Shown piece after piece: positions 1 to 5,495 of a stretch of 5,495 bases of DNA; positions within the stretch are counted from its first letter, which is position 1, and every line of letters starts with the position of its first letter. The notes under the pieces were generated by a model. That model was given only the letters and a program-made list of their open reading frames with translations. It was not told the DNA's origin and ran no database searches. Source of the stretch: Chromatiales bacterium (lineage in GTDB: Bacteria > Pseudomonadota > Gammaproteobacteria > Thiohalospirales > Thiohalospiraceae); assembly GCA_026984715.1 (NCBI GenBank), contig JALSRO010000014.1, forward strand, positions 1 through 5,495, written 5' to 3'. Position numbers and translations under genes: made by a program.

Positions 1-515
1 TGCAGCTGGGACGGGGAAAACCCGCCAACAGCCGCACCATCCGGCTGAAACCCTGGCTGGAGGCAATGGTTTCAGAATTCCGGGAGATAGCCGATAAACA
101 GGACATCACGATTCATACAGAAGTCACACCATCCGATATGGAGATTACCTTCGACCCGGACCAGCTGCATCAGGTGGTCTGGAACCTGTGCCAGAATGCA
201 GTTCATGCCAGCACCGACCAGCTGGAGATAAAACTGCACGGCGCCACCACCCCTGCCAGCGGCACACCCTTTCTGGAGATCAGCGACAACGGCCCCGGCA
301 TCAAACCGGAACTGGAACAGCAGATATTCGAACCCTTTTTTACCACAGACGCCAAAGGAACCGGCCTGGGACTCTATATCGTGCGCGAACTGTGCAGCGC
401 GAATCGGGCCAACATCCAGTATCGATCCAGCGCCAGTGGCGGCGCCTGCTTCCGCATCAACTTCCCTGTGGAGAAATCACCACAGAGACACGGAGAACAA
501 AAAGATACCCGATGA
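1..515 (+). CDS. pilS: Sensor histidine kinase PilS, C-terminal part (5' end outside window)
   Basis: This is the catalytic ATP-binding half of a membrane sensor kinase that phosphorylates PilR to control type IV pilin transcription. The reading frame is open from position 3, giving 170 visible residues; the transmembrane, PAS and H-box histidine regions lie upstream of the window. Seen directly: an N box (DQLHQVVWNLCQNAVHAS, about nt 159-212), a G1 box (DNGPGI, nt 285-302), an F box (IFEPFF) and a G2 box (GTGLGLYIV, around nt 359-385). These are the hallmarks of the HATPase_c fold. The assignment to PilS rather than another NtrB-like kinase rests on the downstream pilR and pilA. The last 13 or so residues (KSPQRHGEQKDTR) fall outside the kinase fold and are encoded by a repeat-like sequence. 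The gap to pilR is 59 bp, consistent with co-transcription. Confidence 0.9.
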   Translation, partial: QLGRGKPANSRTIRLKPWLEAMVSEFREIADKQDITIHTEVTPSDMEITFDPDQLHQVVWNLCQNAVHASTDQLEIKLHGATTPASGTPFLEISDNGPGIKPELEQQIFEPFFTTDAKGTGLGLYIVRELCSANRANIQYRSSASGGACFRINFPVEKSPQRHGEQKDTR

Positions 516-550
516 ATAAACAAACGATTCAACTCCACCCTCCGTGGCAC
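477..550. repeat. Short CACAGAG-type inverted repeat overlapping the pilS 3' end
   Basis: The left arm at 477-495 reads TCACCACAGAGACACGGAG. The right arm is partial: CTCCGTG at 540-546 is the exact complement of CACGGAG at 489-495. The left arm matches the reverse complement of 1992-2010, beyond pilR, at 17 of 19 positions, so this is a dispersed family and not a chance hairpin. Similar sequences are, from general knowledge, common between bacterial genes. The pilS stop codon lies between the two arms. Confidence 0.55.
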
Positions 551-574
551 AAAACAGAAACAGGCTAAAAAAAG

Positions 575-1912
575 ATGACCCGACCGCTTGCACTAATCAT
601 CGATGACGAACCGGATATCTGCGAACTGCTGGAGCTCACTCTCTCCGGCATGGAGATAGACGCCCATGCGGCGACCACGCTGGCTGAGGCGCATCTCCTG
701 TTGAAACAGCATGAATTCGATCTCTGTCTCACCGACATGAAGCTGCCGGATGGAAACGGCCTGGATCTGCTCAAACAGATCAGGCAAAAACATCCCGCAC
801 TTCCAGTAGCTGTCATCACTGCCCACGGTAATATGGAGCTGGCTATCGAAGCGCTCAAGGCCGGTGCCTTTGATTTTCTCTCCAAGCCGATTGATCTGCA
901 GATGTTGCGCAACCAGATCAGCAGCGCCCTGCGCATTTCCCCCCGGCTCCCCCGTGAGCGGCGCACCCGCCATATCCTGCTGGGTGACTCCGGCGCCATG
1001 TGTTCACTGCGCGGCGCAGTGGAAAAAGTATCCCGCAGCCAGGCGCCCGTTTTCATCCGTGGCGAGTCAGGCACCGGCAAGGAGCTGGTGGCACAGATGA
1101 TTCACAGGCAAGGGCCGCGCAGCGACAAACCATTCGTGCCGGTCAACTGCGGCGCCATCCCCGCGGAACTGGTGGAAAGTGAATTTTTCGGGCACAGGAA
1201 AGGCAGCTTCACCGGCGCAACTGCGGACAAGGAGGGACTGTTCAAGGCAGCGGATGGCGGCACCCTGTTTCTGGATGAAGTGGCCGATCTGCCCCTGAAC
1301 ATGCAGGTAAAACTGCTGCGCGCCATTCAGGAAAAAAGTATCCGCCCGGTCGGTGCCGCACAGGAGATCCCGGTGGACGTGCGCATCCTCAGCGCCACCC
1401 ACAAAAATCTTGTGGAACTGGTGGAACAGGGTGCATTCCGTCAGGATCTGTACTACCGTATCAACGTCATCGAAATACCCGTTCCCGCCCTGCGCGATCG
1501 CCTGGAAGACCTCCCGTTGCTGATAGAACACATCATGCAGAAACTCGCCAGACAGAACCAGCTGCCCGCCCCGCGAATTGCAGCCGAAGCCATCGATCTT
1601 CTGCACCAGTATGACTTCCCTGGCAACGTGAGGGAACTGGAAAACATCCTGGAGCGTGCATTCGCCCTGTGTGAAAACGAAACAATCCAGCCACAGGATC
1701 TGGGTATCACCCCGGCCACGGAGTCACGACAGAAATCCTCGGCGCAACAAAACAGCGACCTGCCGCTGGAGGAGTACCTGACCGGTATCGAAAAAGAGGC
1801 CATCCAGGCCGCACTGGCCAAGACCAGGAACAACAAAACCGCCGCCGCCGAGCTGCTGGGGATGAGCTTCCGCTCCCTGCGTTATCGGATCAAAAAGCTG
1901 GGACTGGAATAA
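575..1912 (+). CDS. pilR: Sigma-54-dependent response regulator PilR
   Basis: This 445-residue NtrC-type activator is expected to be phosphorylated by PilS and to drive sigma-54 transcription of pilA. The receiver domain spans about residues 1-120, with acidic pocket D10-D11, phosphoacceptor D54, T82 and K104 all present. The AAA+ domain (about 137-362) has Walker A GESGTGKE at 163-170, the sigma-54 contact loop GSFTGA at 210-215 (the common S variant of GAFTGA), Walker B GGTLFLDE at 228-235, and FPGNVRELEN at 348-357 (sensor II). After a linker, a Fis-type helix-turn-helix occupies about 419-445 (NNKTAAAELLGMSFRSLRYR). All key residues are intact and the length is normal for PilR. The ATG at 575 is preceded by an A-rich stretch (AAAAAAAG) and no strong Shine-Dalgarno. 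The gene follows pilS and lies upstream of a matching sigma-54 promoter, which supports PilR over a generic NtrC homologue. Confidence 0.95.
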   Translation: MTRPLALIIDDEPDICELLELTLSGMEIDAHAATTLAEAHLLLKQHEFDLCLTDMKLPDGNGLDLLKQIRQKHPALPVAVITAHGNMELAIEALKAGAFDFLSKPIDLQMLRNQISSALRISPRLPRERRTRHILLGDSGAMCSLRGAVEKVSRSQAPVFIRGESGTGKELVAQMIHRQGPRSDKPFVPVNCGAIPAELVESEFFGHRKGSFTGATADKEGLFKAADGGTLFLDEVADLPLNMQVKLLRAIQEKSIRPVGAAQEIPVDVRILSATHKNLVELVEQGAFRQDLYYRINVIEIPVPALRDRLEDLPLLIEHIMQKLARQNQLPAPRIAAEAIDLLHQYDFPGNVRELENILERAFALCENETIQPQDLGITPATESRQKSSAQQNSDLPLEEYLTGIEKEAIQAALAKTRNNKTAAAELLGMSFRSLRYRIKKLGLE

Positions 1913-1919
1913 ACGTTTT

Positions 1920-2010
1920 ACACCACAGAGGCACAGAGTGCATGGAGGGGCGGTTTTTGGTGCCTGCCTTCCCTTTGATCATCTCAGTGCTCTCCGTGTC
2001 TCTGCAGTGA
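1920..2010. repeat. Imperfect inverted repeat between pilR and pilA
   Basis: The left arm begins CACCACAGAGGCACAGAG at 1921. The right arm ends in CTCCGTGTCTCTGCAGTGA at 1992-2010. Aligning 1921-1946 with the reverse complement of the right arm gives 19 of 26 matches across an intervening ~38 bp. It belongs to the same repeat family as the copy at the pilS 3' end. It starts 7 bp after the pilR stop, so it could form a hairpin in the pilR message, but it has no clean U-tract and I do not call it an intrinsic terminator. A short palindromic intergenic repeat is the simplest reading. Confidence 0.6.
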
Positions 2011-2023
2011 ACTCAATCACAAA

Positions 2024-2063
2024 GTGACAATATTCGTCACCTGCCGCTGACAACCCTTGTCAC
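2024..2063. promoter_or_regulatory. Putative PilR enhancer: two palindromes upstream of pilA
   Basis: Two perfect palindromes lie 23 bp apart centre to centre: GTGAC-N7-GTCAC at 2024-2040 and TGACAA-CCC-TTGTCA at 2048-2062. A further TGTCA half-site sits at 2082-2086. They lie about 85-150 bp upstream of the predicted pilA start site, the usual place for an enhancer bound by a sigma-54 activator. TGTC-containing sites are reported for PilR upstream of pilA in Pseudomonas, and both palindromes are built from TGTCA/TGACA or GTCAC. The spacing of about two helical turns suits two dimers on one face of the DNA. The assignment to PilR is inference. Confidence 0.6.
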
Positions 2064-2145
2064 TTTCAGGAAGTATTCCCCTGTCAACATTGAAAAACAG
2101 CACGAAAAAACACAAACTTCCAGCCAGATTCCGGATCAACCGAAC

Positions 2146-2161
2146 TGGCACATATCATGCA
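2146..2161 (+). promoter_or_regulatory. Sigma-54 (-24/-12) promoter of pilA
   Basis: The sequence TGGCACATATCATGCA fits the sigma-54 consensus TGGCACG-N4-TTGCW. The invariant GG (2147-2148) and GC (2159-2160) are 10 bp apart, as required. One mismatch is in the -12 element (ATGCA for TTGCA), and the G after TGGCAC is A. The predicted start is near 2172, giving a leader of about 83 nt. The upstream palindromes and the adjacent pilR, whose product has the sigma-54 interaction loop, support it strongly. Confidence 0.85.
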
Positions 2162-2254
2162 GAACTAAAGGCGAGTCAACTTCTGCCGATAGAGATAGTG
2201 CAGAGGCAATATTGTCAGGAACCATCGTAACTTAAAAACAGAGGAAACAAAGAG

Positions 2255-2674
2255 ATGAAACGTACACAGCAGGGTTTTACACTGATTGAGTTGATGATTG
2301 TGGTCGCAATCATTGGTATATTGGCGGCGATTGCGATTCCGGCGTATAGCAACTATATTTCGCAGGCAAAAATGAATACGGCCAAGTCCAATTTCCAGGC
2401 TGCCGTACGACTAGTAAAAAATGAGCTTGCCAAAAGATCAGCTGGAGGTACTGCCTCCTCAGATGTAGTAGCAGCATTGAACTCTGGAAATAAAAAGAGT
2501 CCTACAGATAGTTCAAAGGCTGCTTTTGTGGAAGCTTCATCTGCACAGTCAGATCAAGTTGCAATCTCTGCTACAGATTTGACAGGCATCTCGCTTGGTG
2601 GGACGGTAACGGTATATCCAGCGACCAACCCAAGTGGAAATGGATTGGCTTCGGTCACTATCACATACGAATAA
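2255..2674 (+). CDS. pilA: Type IVa major-pilin-like protein PilA
   Basis: This 139-residue prepilin polymerises into type IV pili used for twitching, adhesion or DNA uptake. It has a short basic leader (MKRTQQG) cut by the prepilin peptidase after G7, then F1, E5 and Pro22 of the mature protein and an uninterrupted hydrophobic helix ([20 protein letters not shown]). The mature form is about 132 residues and has no cysteine, so the C-terminal disulfide loop of Pseudomonas and Neisseria pilins is absent. A GAGGA Shine-Dalgarno at 2241 lies about 10 nt before the ATG. It is transcribed from the sigma-54 promoter and ends at a strong terminator, so it is probably monocistronic. By my count 2401-2640 is about 46% GC with AT-ending codons, lower than the neighbouring genes, suggesting transfer or recombination of the pilin. 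It is paralogous to the pilin at 3143, sharing the motif DV(V/I)A-x-LNSG. Confidence 0.93.
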   Translation: MKRTQQGFTLIELMIVVAIIGILAAIAIPAYSNYISQAKMNTAKSNFQAAVRLVKNELAKRSAGGTASSDVVAALNSGNKKSPTDSSKAAFVEASSAQSDQVAISATDLTGISLGGTVTVYPATNPSGNGLASVTITYE

Positions 2675-2706
2675 TCAAGGCAAATAGATATAGAACTTTT
2701 AACAGC

Positions 2707-2735
2707 AACCCGCGCCATCCCGGCGCGGGTTTTTT
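2707..2735 (+). terminator. Rho-independent terminator of pilA
   Basis: The left arm AACCCGCGCC (2707-2716) pairs perfectly with GGCGCGGGTT (2722-2731), leaving a 5-nt loop (ATCCC). A run of six T residues (2730-2735) overlaps the end of the stem. This is a textbook intrinsic terminator 33 bp after the pilA stop, and it separates pilA from the second pilin gene. Confidence 0.95.
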
Positions 2736-2807
2736 ATCCATTTCCCCAATCCACCCCATTGCAGATCACACGAAATCCACCTCTGGATGAACAGCAACAG
2801 GCTCCAT

Positions 2808-2831
2808 GTGGAAAACGCCGTTTTGTTCCAC
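2808..2831. repeat. Small hairpin upstream of the inter-pilin element
   Basis: GTGGAA (2808-2813) is the exact complement of TTCCAC (2826-2831), and AACG/CGTT can continue the stem past a bulge. It may be part of a larger version of the element that starts at 2849 or an independent structure. The stretch 2736-2807 shows nothing I can name. Confidence 0.4.
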
Positions 2832-2848
2832 CGGTATATCGCCCCTGA

Positions 2849-3009
2849 CAGGATGTTGAAAAAGCCCATCCATGGTCTTTTTCAACGCGGGGACGGAAAA
2901 TGCCGATTTCCCGCCCCCTTCGTTTTCAATGAGTTGATGCCATCGAAAATGGCGGCACATCTCTGTGCCGTAAACGGGCTGCCGAAAAACAGCGTTTTTC
3001 AACAGCCTG
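2849..3009. mobile_element. MITE- or REP-like element with terminal inverted repeats and four hairpins
   Basis: The ends CAGGATGTTGAAAAA (2849-2863) and TTTTTCAACAGCCTG (2995-3009) are inverted copies matching at 14 of 15 positions. Inside lie four hairpins: a perfect 10-bp stem at 2855-2864/2877-2886; an 11-of-13 stem at 2889-2901/2906-2918 with GCCG in the loop; a perfect 7-bp stem CGGCACA/TGTGCCG at 2953-2970; and a stem at 2977-3007 (GGCTG/CAGCC, then GAAAAAC/GTTTTTC). No transposase is encoded and I find no clear target-site duplication. GTTGAAAAA-type ends occur in gammaproteobacterial insertion sequences as I recall, so this may be a non-autonomous derivative or an old relic. It fills most of the 407-bp gene-free stretch between the pilA terminator and the second pilin gene. 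Confidence 0.55.
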
Positions 3010-3015
3010 CCAAAC

Positions 3016-3081
3016 AAATTCCGTAACCCGCCGATCTGGAATTTACGATTGTGGGACAAATCTCTCAAGCTTGGCAGAGAT
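3016..3081. repeat. Two inverted repeats just upstream of the second pilin gene
   Basis: AAATTCC (3016-3022) pairs with GGAATTT (3038-3044) across 15 nt. ATCTCT (3060-3065) pairs with AGAGAT (3076-3081) and encloses the 8-bp palindrome CAAGCTTG. Neither has a U-tract. They could be operators, RNA hairpins in the leader, or the flank of the neighbouring repeat element. I see no convincing promoter between 3010 and 3143. Confidence 0.4.
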
Positions 3082-3142
3082 TGAGATAGAATCTATTCCT
3101 CCCGCTTTCGTCACCAGGTTTTTGCCCAACCAAATAGAGTTT

Positions 3143-3601
3143 ATGATCACTGACAGATATAACCGAAATGTCGGCTCAACCCTCATCGAACTGATGATCG
3201 TGATTGCCATCATCGGCATCCTGGCCGCCATTGCCATCCCCATCCCCGCCTATTCCGGCTATATCAGGCAGAGCCGTGTCTCGGCGTTGATGCACAACTG
3301 GGAGATCGCTGTCTCCACTATTCGTTCAGAAGCAGCGCATGCAGAAAGCTCCGGTGGCAATTGCCGTGATGTGATTGCGATGTTGAACAGTGGTGATCGC
3401 AGGGGGGTGGGAAATGGGGCCGTCCCGGCATTTGCAACGTCTGGCGGCGATGCCGGAACAGTGGTCGTCTCCGGGCTCGGGGGGAATAACTGCCCGGATA
3501 ATGGCGAGAACGTCACCGTGGCCGTCGTTCCCTCCCCGGGAACAGTGGCAGCCGACTATCCGGGGGGAAGCACCCCCACCATCCATTTTTTGATTGATTG
3601 A
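3143..3601 (+). CDS. Second type IV pilin, divergent paralogue of PilA
   Basis: From the ATG at 3143 this encodes a 152-residue prepilin with an 11-residue leader (MITDRYNRNVG). Cleavage after G11 would leave a mature protein starting STLIELMIV, so Glu5 is kept but the usual Phe1 is Ser. The hydrophobic helix resembles PilA, except that it reads IAIPIPAYS where PilA has IAIPAYS. The body shares DVIAMLNSG with PilA and has two cysteines (C74, C117) that could form a disulfide. The in-frame TTG at 3071 would give a 35-residue leader and is less likely. The Shine-Dalgarno is poor: AGAG only 3 nt before the ATG. GC is about 63% over 3361-3540, well above pilA. No terminator follows, and recR converges 5 bp away. 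It could be an accessory or minor pilin, a spare pilin allele, or a decaying copy. Confidence 0.8.
   Translation: MITDRYNRNVGSTLIELMIVIAIIGILAAIAIPIPAYSGYIRQSRVSALMHNWEIAVSTIRSEAAHAESSGGNCRDVIAMLNSGDRRGVGNGAVPAFATSGGDAGTVVVSGLGGNNCPDNGENVTVAVVPSPGTVAADYPGGSTPTIHFLID
3236..3247 (+). repeat. 6-bp tandem duplication inside the second pilin gene
   Basis: ATCCCC occurs twice in tandem and in frame, encoding Ile-Pro-Ile-Pro. The other pilin in this window, and the family generally, have a single Ile-Pro here. Replication slippage is the simple explanation for the extra two residues at the helix kink. Confidence 0.8.
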
Positions 3602-3606
3602 GGAAC

Positions 3607-4203
3607 TTACAGCTCACGCCGCCCGCTGAAAGCATGGGAGAGGGTATCTCCATCCACATACTCCAGCTCTCCTCCGAGCGGGACGCCGTGGGCGATGCGG
3701 GTTACGCGGATGCCCCGGGCACGCAACCGCTCGCTGATATAGTGGGCGGTGGCCTCTCCCTCTACGGTGGGGTTGGTGGCCAGGATCACTTCGCGGATCT
3801 CGCCGCCGCTGCAGCGCTCCTCCAATTTGTCGAGACCAATCTCCCTGGGGCCTATGCCATCCAGGGGTGACAGGTGGCCCATCAATACGAAGTAGAGCCC
3901 CCGGTAGCTACCGGAGTGTTCGATGGCCTCTACGTCGACAGGCATTTCGACGATGCAGAGCTGGCTCCGGTCCCGGCCGGTACTGGCGCAGAAGGGGCAG
4001 ATCTCGGTTTCGCTGAATGTCCGGCAGAGTTCGCAGTGGCCAATCTCGTCGGCGGCGAGTTTGAGTAGTGCCGCAAGTTGGCGCGCACCGTCCCGATCGC
4101 GCTCCATAAGATGATAGGCCATGCGCTGCGCCGATTTCGGCCCCACACCGGGGAGACAGCGCAACCCTTCCACAAGACGGCTCAGAAGCGGGCTGACGGC
4201 CAT
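3607..4203 (-). CDS. recR: Recombination mediator protein RecR
   Basis: RecR works with RecO (and RecF) in loading RecA on single-stranded gaps coated with SSB. The 198-residue product has the normal family length. Seen: an N-terminal helix-hairpin-helix ([19 protein letters not shown], about 14-32), a four-cysteine zinc motif (C57, C60, C69, C72), and a Toprim domain starting [14 protein letters not shown] (82-95) and including [12 protein letters not shown] (142-153). The C-terminus has the typical [15 protein letters not shown]. The ATG at 4203 has an AAGGAA Shine-Dalgarno a few bases upstream. It lies 20 bp after ybaB on the same strand, within a dnaX-ybaB-recR order that is widely conserved. 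Its stop is 5 bp from that of the second pilin gene, which faces it. Confidence 0.97.
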   Translation of the reverse strand: MAVSPLLSRLVEGLRCLPGVGPKSAQRMAYHLMERDRDGARQLAALLKLAADEIGHCELCRTFSETEICPFCASTGRDRSQLCIVEMPVDVEAIEHSGSYRGLYFVLMGHLSPLDGIGPREIGLDKLEERCSGGEIREVILATNPTVEGEATAHYISERLRARGIRVTRIAHGVPLGGELEYVDGDTLSHAFSGRREL

Positions 4204-4223
4204 TACGGTTCCTTGCGGAATGC

Positions 4224-4547
4224 TCAGAAGGGCAGCTTCATGCCGCCGGGCAGATTCAGCCCAGCAGCCATGCCGGACATCTTTTCCTGCGAGCTCTTTT
4301 CCACTTGGCGTACTGCGTCGTTGACCGCCGCGGCAATCAGGTCCTCCAGCATCTCTTTGTCATCCCCCAGCAGGGCCTCGTCAATGGTGACGCGCTTGAC
4401 ATCGTGCCGGCCGGTCATCACCACTTTCACCATTCCACCACCAGACTCCCCCGTGACCTCCATGTTGGCCAGCTCCTCCTGGGCCTTCTGCATCTCGGCC
4501 TGCATCTTCTGGGCCTGTTTCATCAGGTTGCCTAGACCACCTTTCAT
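4224..4547 (-). CDS. ybaB: YbaB/EbfC family nucleoid-associated protein
   Basis: A small DNA-binding protein of 107 residues, typical length for the family. It is known to form dimers shaped like tweezers and to associate with the nucleoid; the exact role is unsettled. Seen: the N-terminal [16 protein letters not shown] followed by a helical segment rich in Met, Gln and Glu (about 7-29), then a central beta region with the family motif [20 protein letters not shown] (about 38-57), then a helix with [15 protein letters not shown] (69-83) and a Met/Gly-rich tail ending GGMKLPF. GGAGG about 9 nt before the ATG is a strong ribosome site. It is 77 bp downstream of dnaX and 20 bp upstream of recR, the conserved context. 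A TATAAT in the 77-bp gap may give it its own promoter. Confidence 0.97.
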   Translation of the reverse strand: MKGGLGNLMKQAQKMQAEMQKAQEELANMEVTGESGGGMVKVVMTGRHDVKRVTIDEALLGDDKEMLEDLIAAAVNDAVRQVEKSSQEKMSGMAAGLNLPGGMKLPF

Positions 4548-4592
4548 TGTCCTGTTCCTCCGGTTCTGCCGAATTTGCTGTCTCTCTGTTTC

Positions 4593-4598
4593 ATTATA
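4593..4598 (-). promoter_or_regulatory. Possible -10 element (TATAAT) before ybaB
   Basis: On the minus strand the dnaX-ybaB gap contains a perfect TATAAT about 45 bp before the ybaB ATG. The hexamer 17 bp upstream (GCCGTA) does not resemble TTGACA and there is no TGn extension, so this is weak. If real, it would give ybaB and recR a promoter independent of dnaX. Confidence 0.3.
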
Positions 4599-4624
4599 CT
4601 GCGAAGTTGGCCCTCTACGGCCGT

Positions 4625-5495
4625 TCAGTCAGCCGGCTGGATCGAGTCCGTATCGATACGGGCATCGAATATATCGATCATCTCCTGCACGTTGCTGTCG
4701 TTCTTTATCGCCTGCTCCGCTGCCCGCTGGCGCTCCTGTTGCTGGCGCTGCTGGATAGTCATCGGGCTGTCTCCTTCGGCCAGGGCACATTCGATGAGAA
4801 GCTTCAGAGGTCTGCCGTAGTGCTTTTGCAGTGCCTGCTCCAGATGTTGCCTGCGCTTTTCATTGAGCAGATGCTTGTGCGGTGGCATCAGGCTCAACGT
4901 AACTACCCCACTCTGTTCGCGCTGGTAGACGCAGTTGAGCGCCAACTGCAGAGTCATACCCTTGAGTTGCAGGTCGGCAACGGTCTGCGCCCACTGCTGA
5001 TCCTTGCCCTCCGGCACGGCTGGCGGCTGTGGGTCGGCGGTTGCCGCGGCTGGCGCCGGTGCAGGCGACCCCTGAGCGGGGGAGGTGGATTCCTGCCTGC
5101 GGCCGCTGGTCGTGGCGGAAGACGATGTATGGTCGTTCTCTCCACCGCCGGGCCGGAAAGCCAGCATCCGCAACATGATCATCTCGAAGCCGCTGCGCGG
5201 TTCAGGTGCCAGCTCCAGATCCCTGCGCCCCAGCAGCGCAATCTGGTAGAACAGCTGTACATCCTCCGGCGCCAGTGCTTCGGCCAGCTGAAGATGGCGC
5301 TCCCGCTCCGCCACCCCATCGTCCAGAGCCTCGGGTACGATCTGGGCCAGGGCGATCTGGTGCAAGGAAGAGATGAGGTCAGCCAGTACCCCGCCGAAAT
5401 CCGGTGCCTTTCCGGCAAGCCGGTCAACGGCAATCAGTAGTGCCTCACCGTCGTTGCGGCCCAAGGCCTCCAGCAATTCGAACAAGTGCCCCTGC
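4625..5495 (-). CDS. dnaX: DNA polymerase III tau/gamma subunit DnaX, C-terminal part (5' end outside window)
   Basis: DnaX is the clamp-loader ATPase and scaffold of the replicative polymerase. The window holds the last 289 residues; the ATPase domains lie beyond 5495. The visible domain III runs to the MLAFRP motif, where the text resembles E. coli DnaX (for example [20 protein letters not shown] and [14 protein letters not shown]). It is followed by a linker rich in Ser, Pro and Ala of about 52 residues (nt 4994-5149), then a C-terminal domain of about 122 residues ([13 protein letters not shown] to the end) that by homology binds polymerase alpha. The E. coli domain IV between these regions is much longer, so it looks reduced or absent here. 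On this strand I find no A-AAA-AAG slippery heptamer of the type that makes gamma in E. coli. The gene is followed by ybaB and recR on the same strand. Confidence 0.96.
   Translation of the reverse strand, partial: QGHLFELLEALGRNDGEALLIAVDRLAGKAPDFGGVLADLISSLHQIALAQIVPEALDDGVAERERHLQLAEALAPEDVQLFYQIALLGRRDLELAPEPRSGFEMIMLRMLAFRPGGGENDHTSSSATTSGRRQESTSPAQGSPAPAPAAATADPQPPAVPEGKDQQWAQTVADLQLKGMTLQLALNCVYQREQSGVVTLSLMPPHKHLLNEKRRQHLEQALQKHYGRPLKLLIECALAEGDSPMTIQQRQQQERQRAAEQAIKNDSNVQEMIDIFDARIDTDSIQPAD

Noticed and set aside
565..1606. Open frames of 126-179 codons on the - strand
   Set aside because: They are antisense to pilR, which has every expected motif; no domain is visible in the opposite frames.
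2766..3068. 100-codon - strand and 79-codon + strand open frames in the inter-pilin gap
   Set aside because: Both run through the hairpin-rich element, overlap each other, and show no recognisable domain or good ribosome site.
3070..3090. Sigma-54-like TTGGCAGAGATTGAGAT before the second pilin
   Set aside because: It has a GG element, but the required GC is not present 10 bp downstream, so it is not a -24/-12 promoter.
3071..3142. TTG start for the second pilin, giving a 35-residue leader
   Set aside because: There is no Shine-Dalgarno, the leader would be too long for a type IVa prepilin, and an ATG at 3143 gives a plausible one.
4604..4624. GGCC-centred inverted repeat after the dnaX stop
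   Set aside because: The stem is only about 4 bp and has no T-run on the minus strand, so it is not a terminator.
4547..5440. Open frame of 297 codons on the + strand
   Set aside because: It lies opposite dnaX, whose protein matches DnaX throughout. The + frame is rich in Leu, Arg and Gly with no recognisable domain, as expected for a shadow in GC-rich DNA.
1..5495. CRISPR array, tRNA, rRNA or riboswitch
   Set aside because: No regularly spaced direct repeats and no cloverleaf or rRNA-like sequence were seen; the gaps contain only the regulatory sites and repeats listed.

Overview
The window looks like part of a gammaproteobacterial chromosome. The evidence is a PilS-PilR two-component pair next to a sigma-54-type pilin gene, and a dnaX-ybaB-recR cluster in the standard order. 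My hand counts of sample stretches give about 60-65% GC in some coding regions and clearly less in pilA. A free-living or symbiotic sulfur-oxidising gammaproteobacterium would fit, but nothing here fixes the genus.

Positions 1-1912 (+ strand) carry the C-terminal ATPase half of the sensor kinase PilS, then a complete PilR (receiver, sigma-54 AAA+ domain, Fis-type helix-turn-helix). Related short repeats of the CACAGAG-type occur on both sides of pilR, and one supplies the last codons of pilS. Positions 1913-2254 are the pilA control region: an imperfect inverted repeat, two GTGAC/TGACAA palindromes that are good candidates for PilR enhancer sites, a -24/-12 sigma-54 promoter, and an ~83-nt leader. 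pilA (2255-2674) encodes a small cysteine-free type IVa major-pilin-like protein and is followed by a strong intrinsic terminator.

Positions 2736-3142 hold no convincing gene. They carry a ~161-bp element with near-identical inverted ends and four internal hairpins (resembling a MITE or REP-type repeat), plus further hairpins on each side. A second, paralogous pilin gene follows (3143-3601). It is GC-richer, has Ser instead of Phe at mature position 1, contains two cysteines, and carries a 6-bp tandem duplication that adds Ile-Pro at the Pro22 kink of the conserved helix. It ends only 5 bp from the convergent recR.

Positions 3607-5495 (- strand) are a compact replication/repair cluster: the 3' half of dnaX (clamp-loader tau/gamma), ybaB/ebfC and recR. 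The dnaX part has a short linker and no E. coli-type A-AAA-AAG slippery heptamer.

The two halves are functionally separate: pilus sensing and regulation on the + strand, DNA replication/recombination on the - strand. I see no wholly new system. The most interesting points are the hairpin element between the two pilins, the altered second pilin, and the repeats around pilR.
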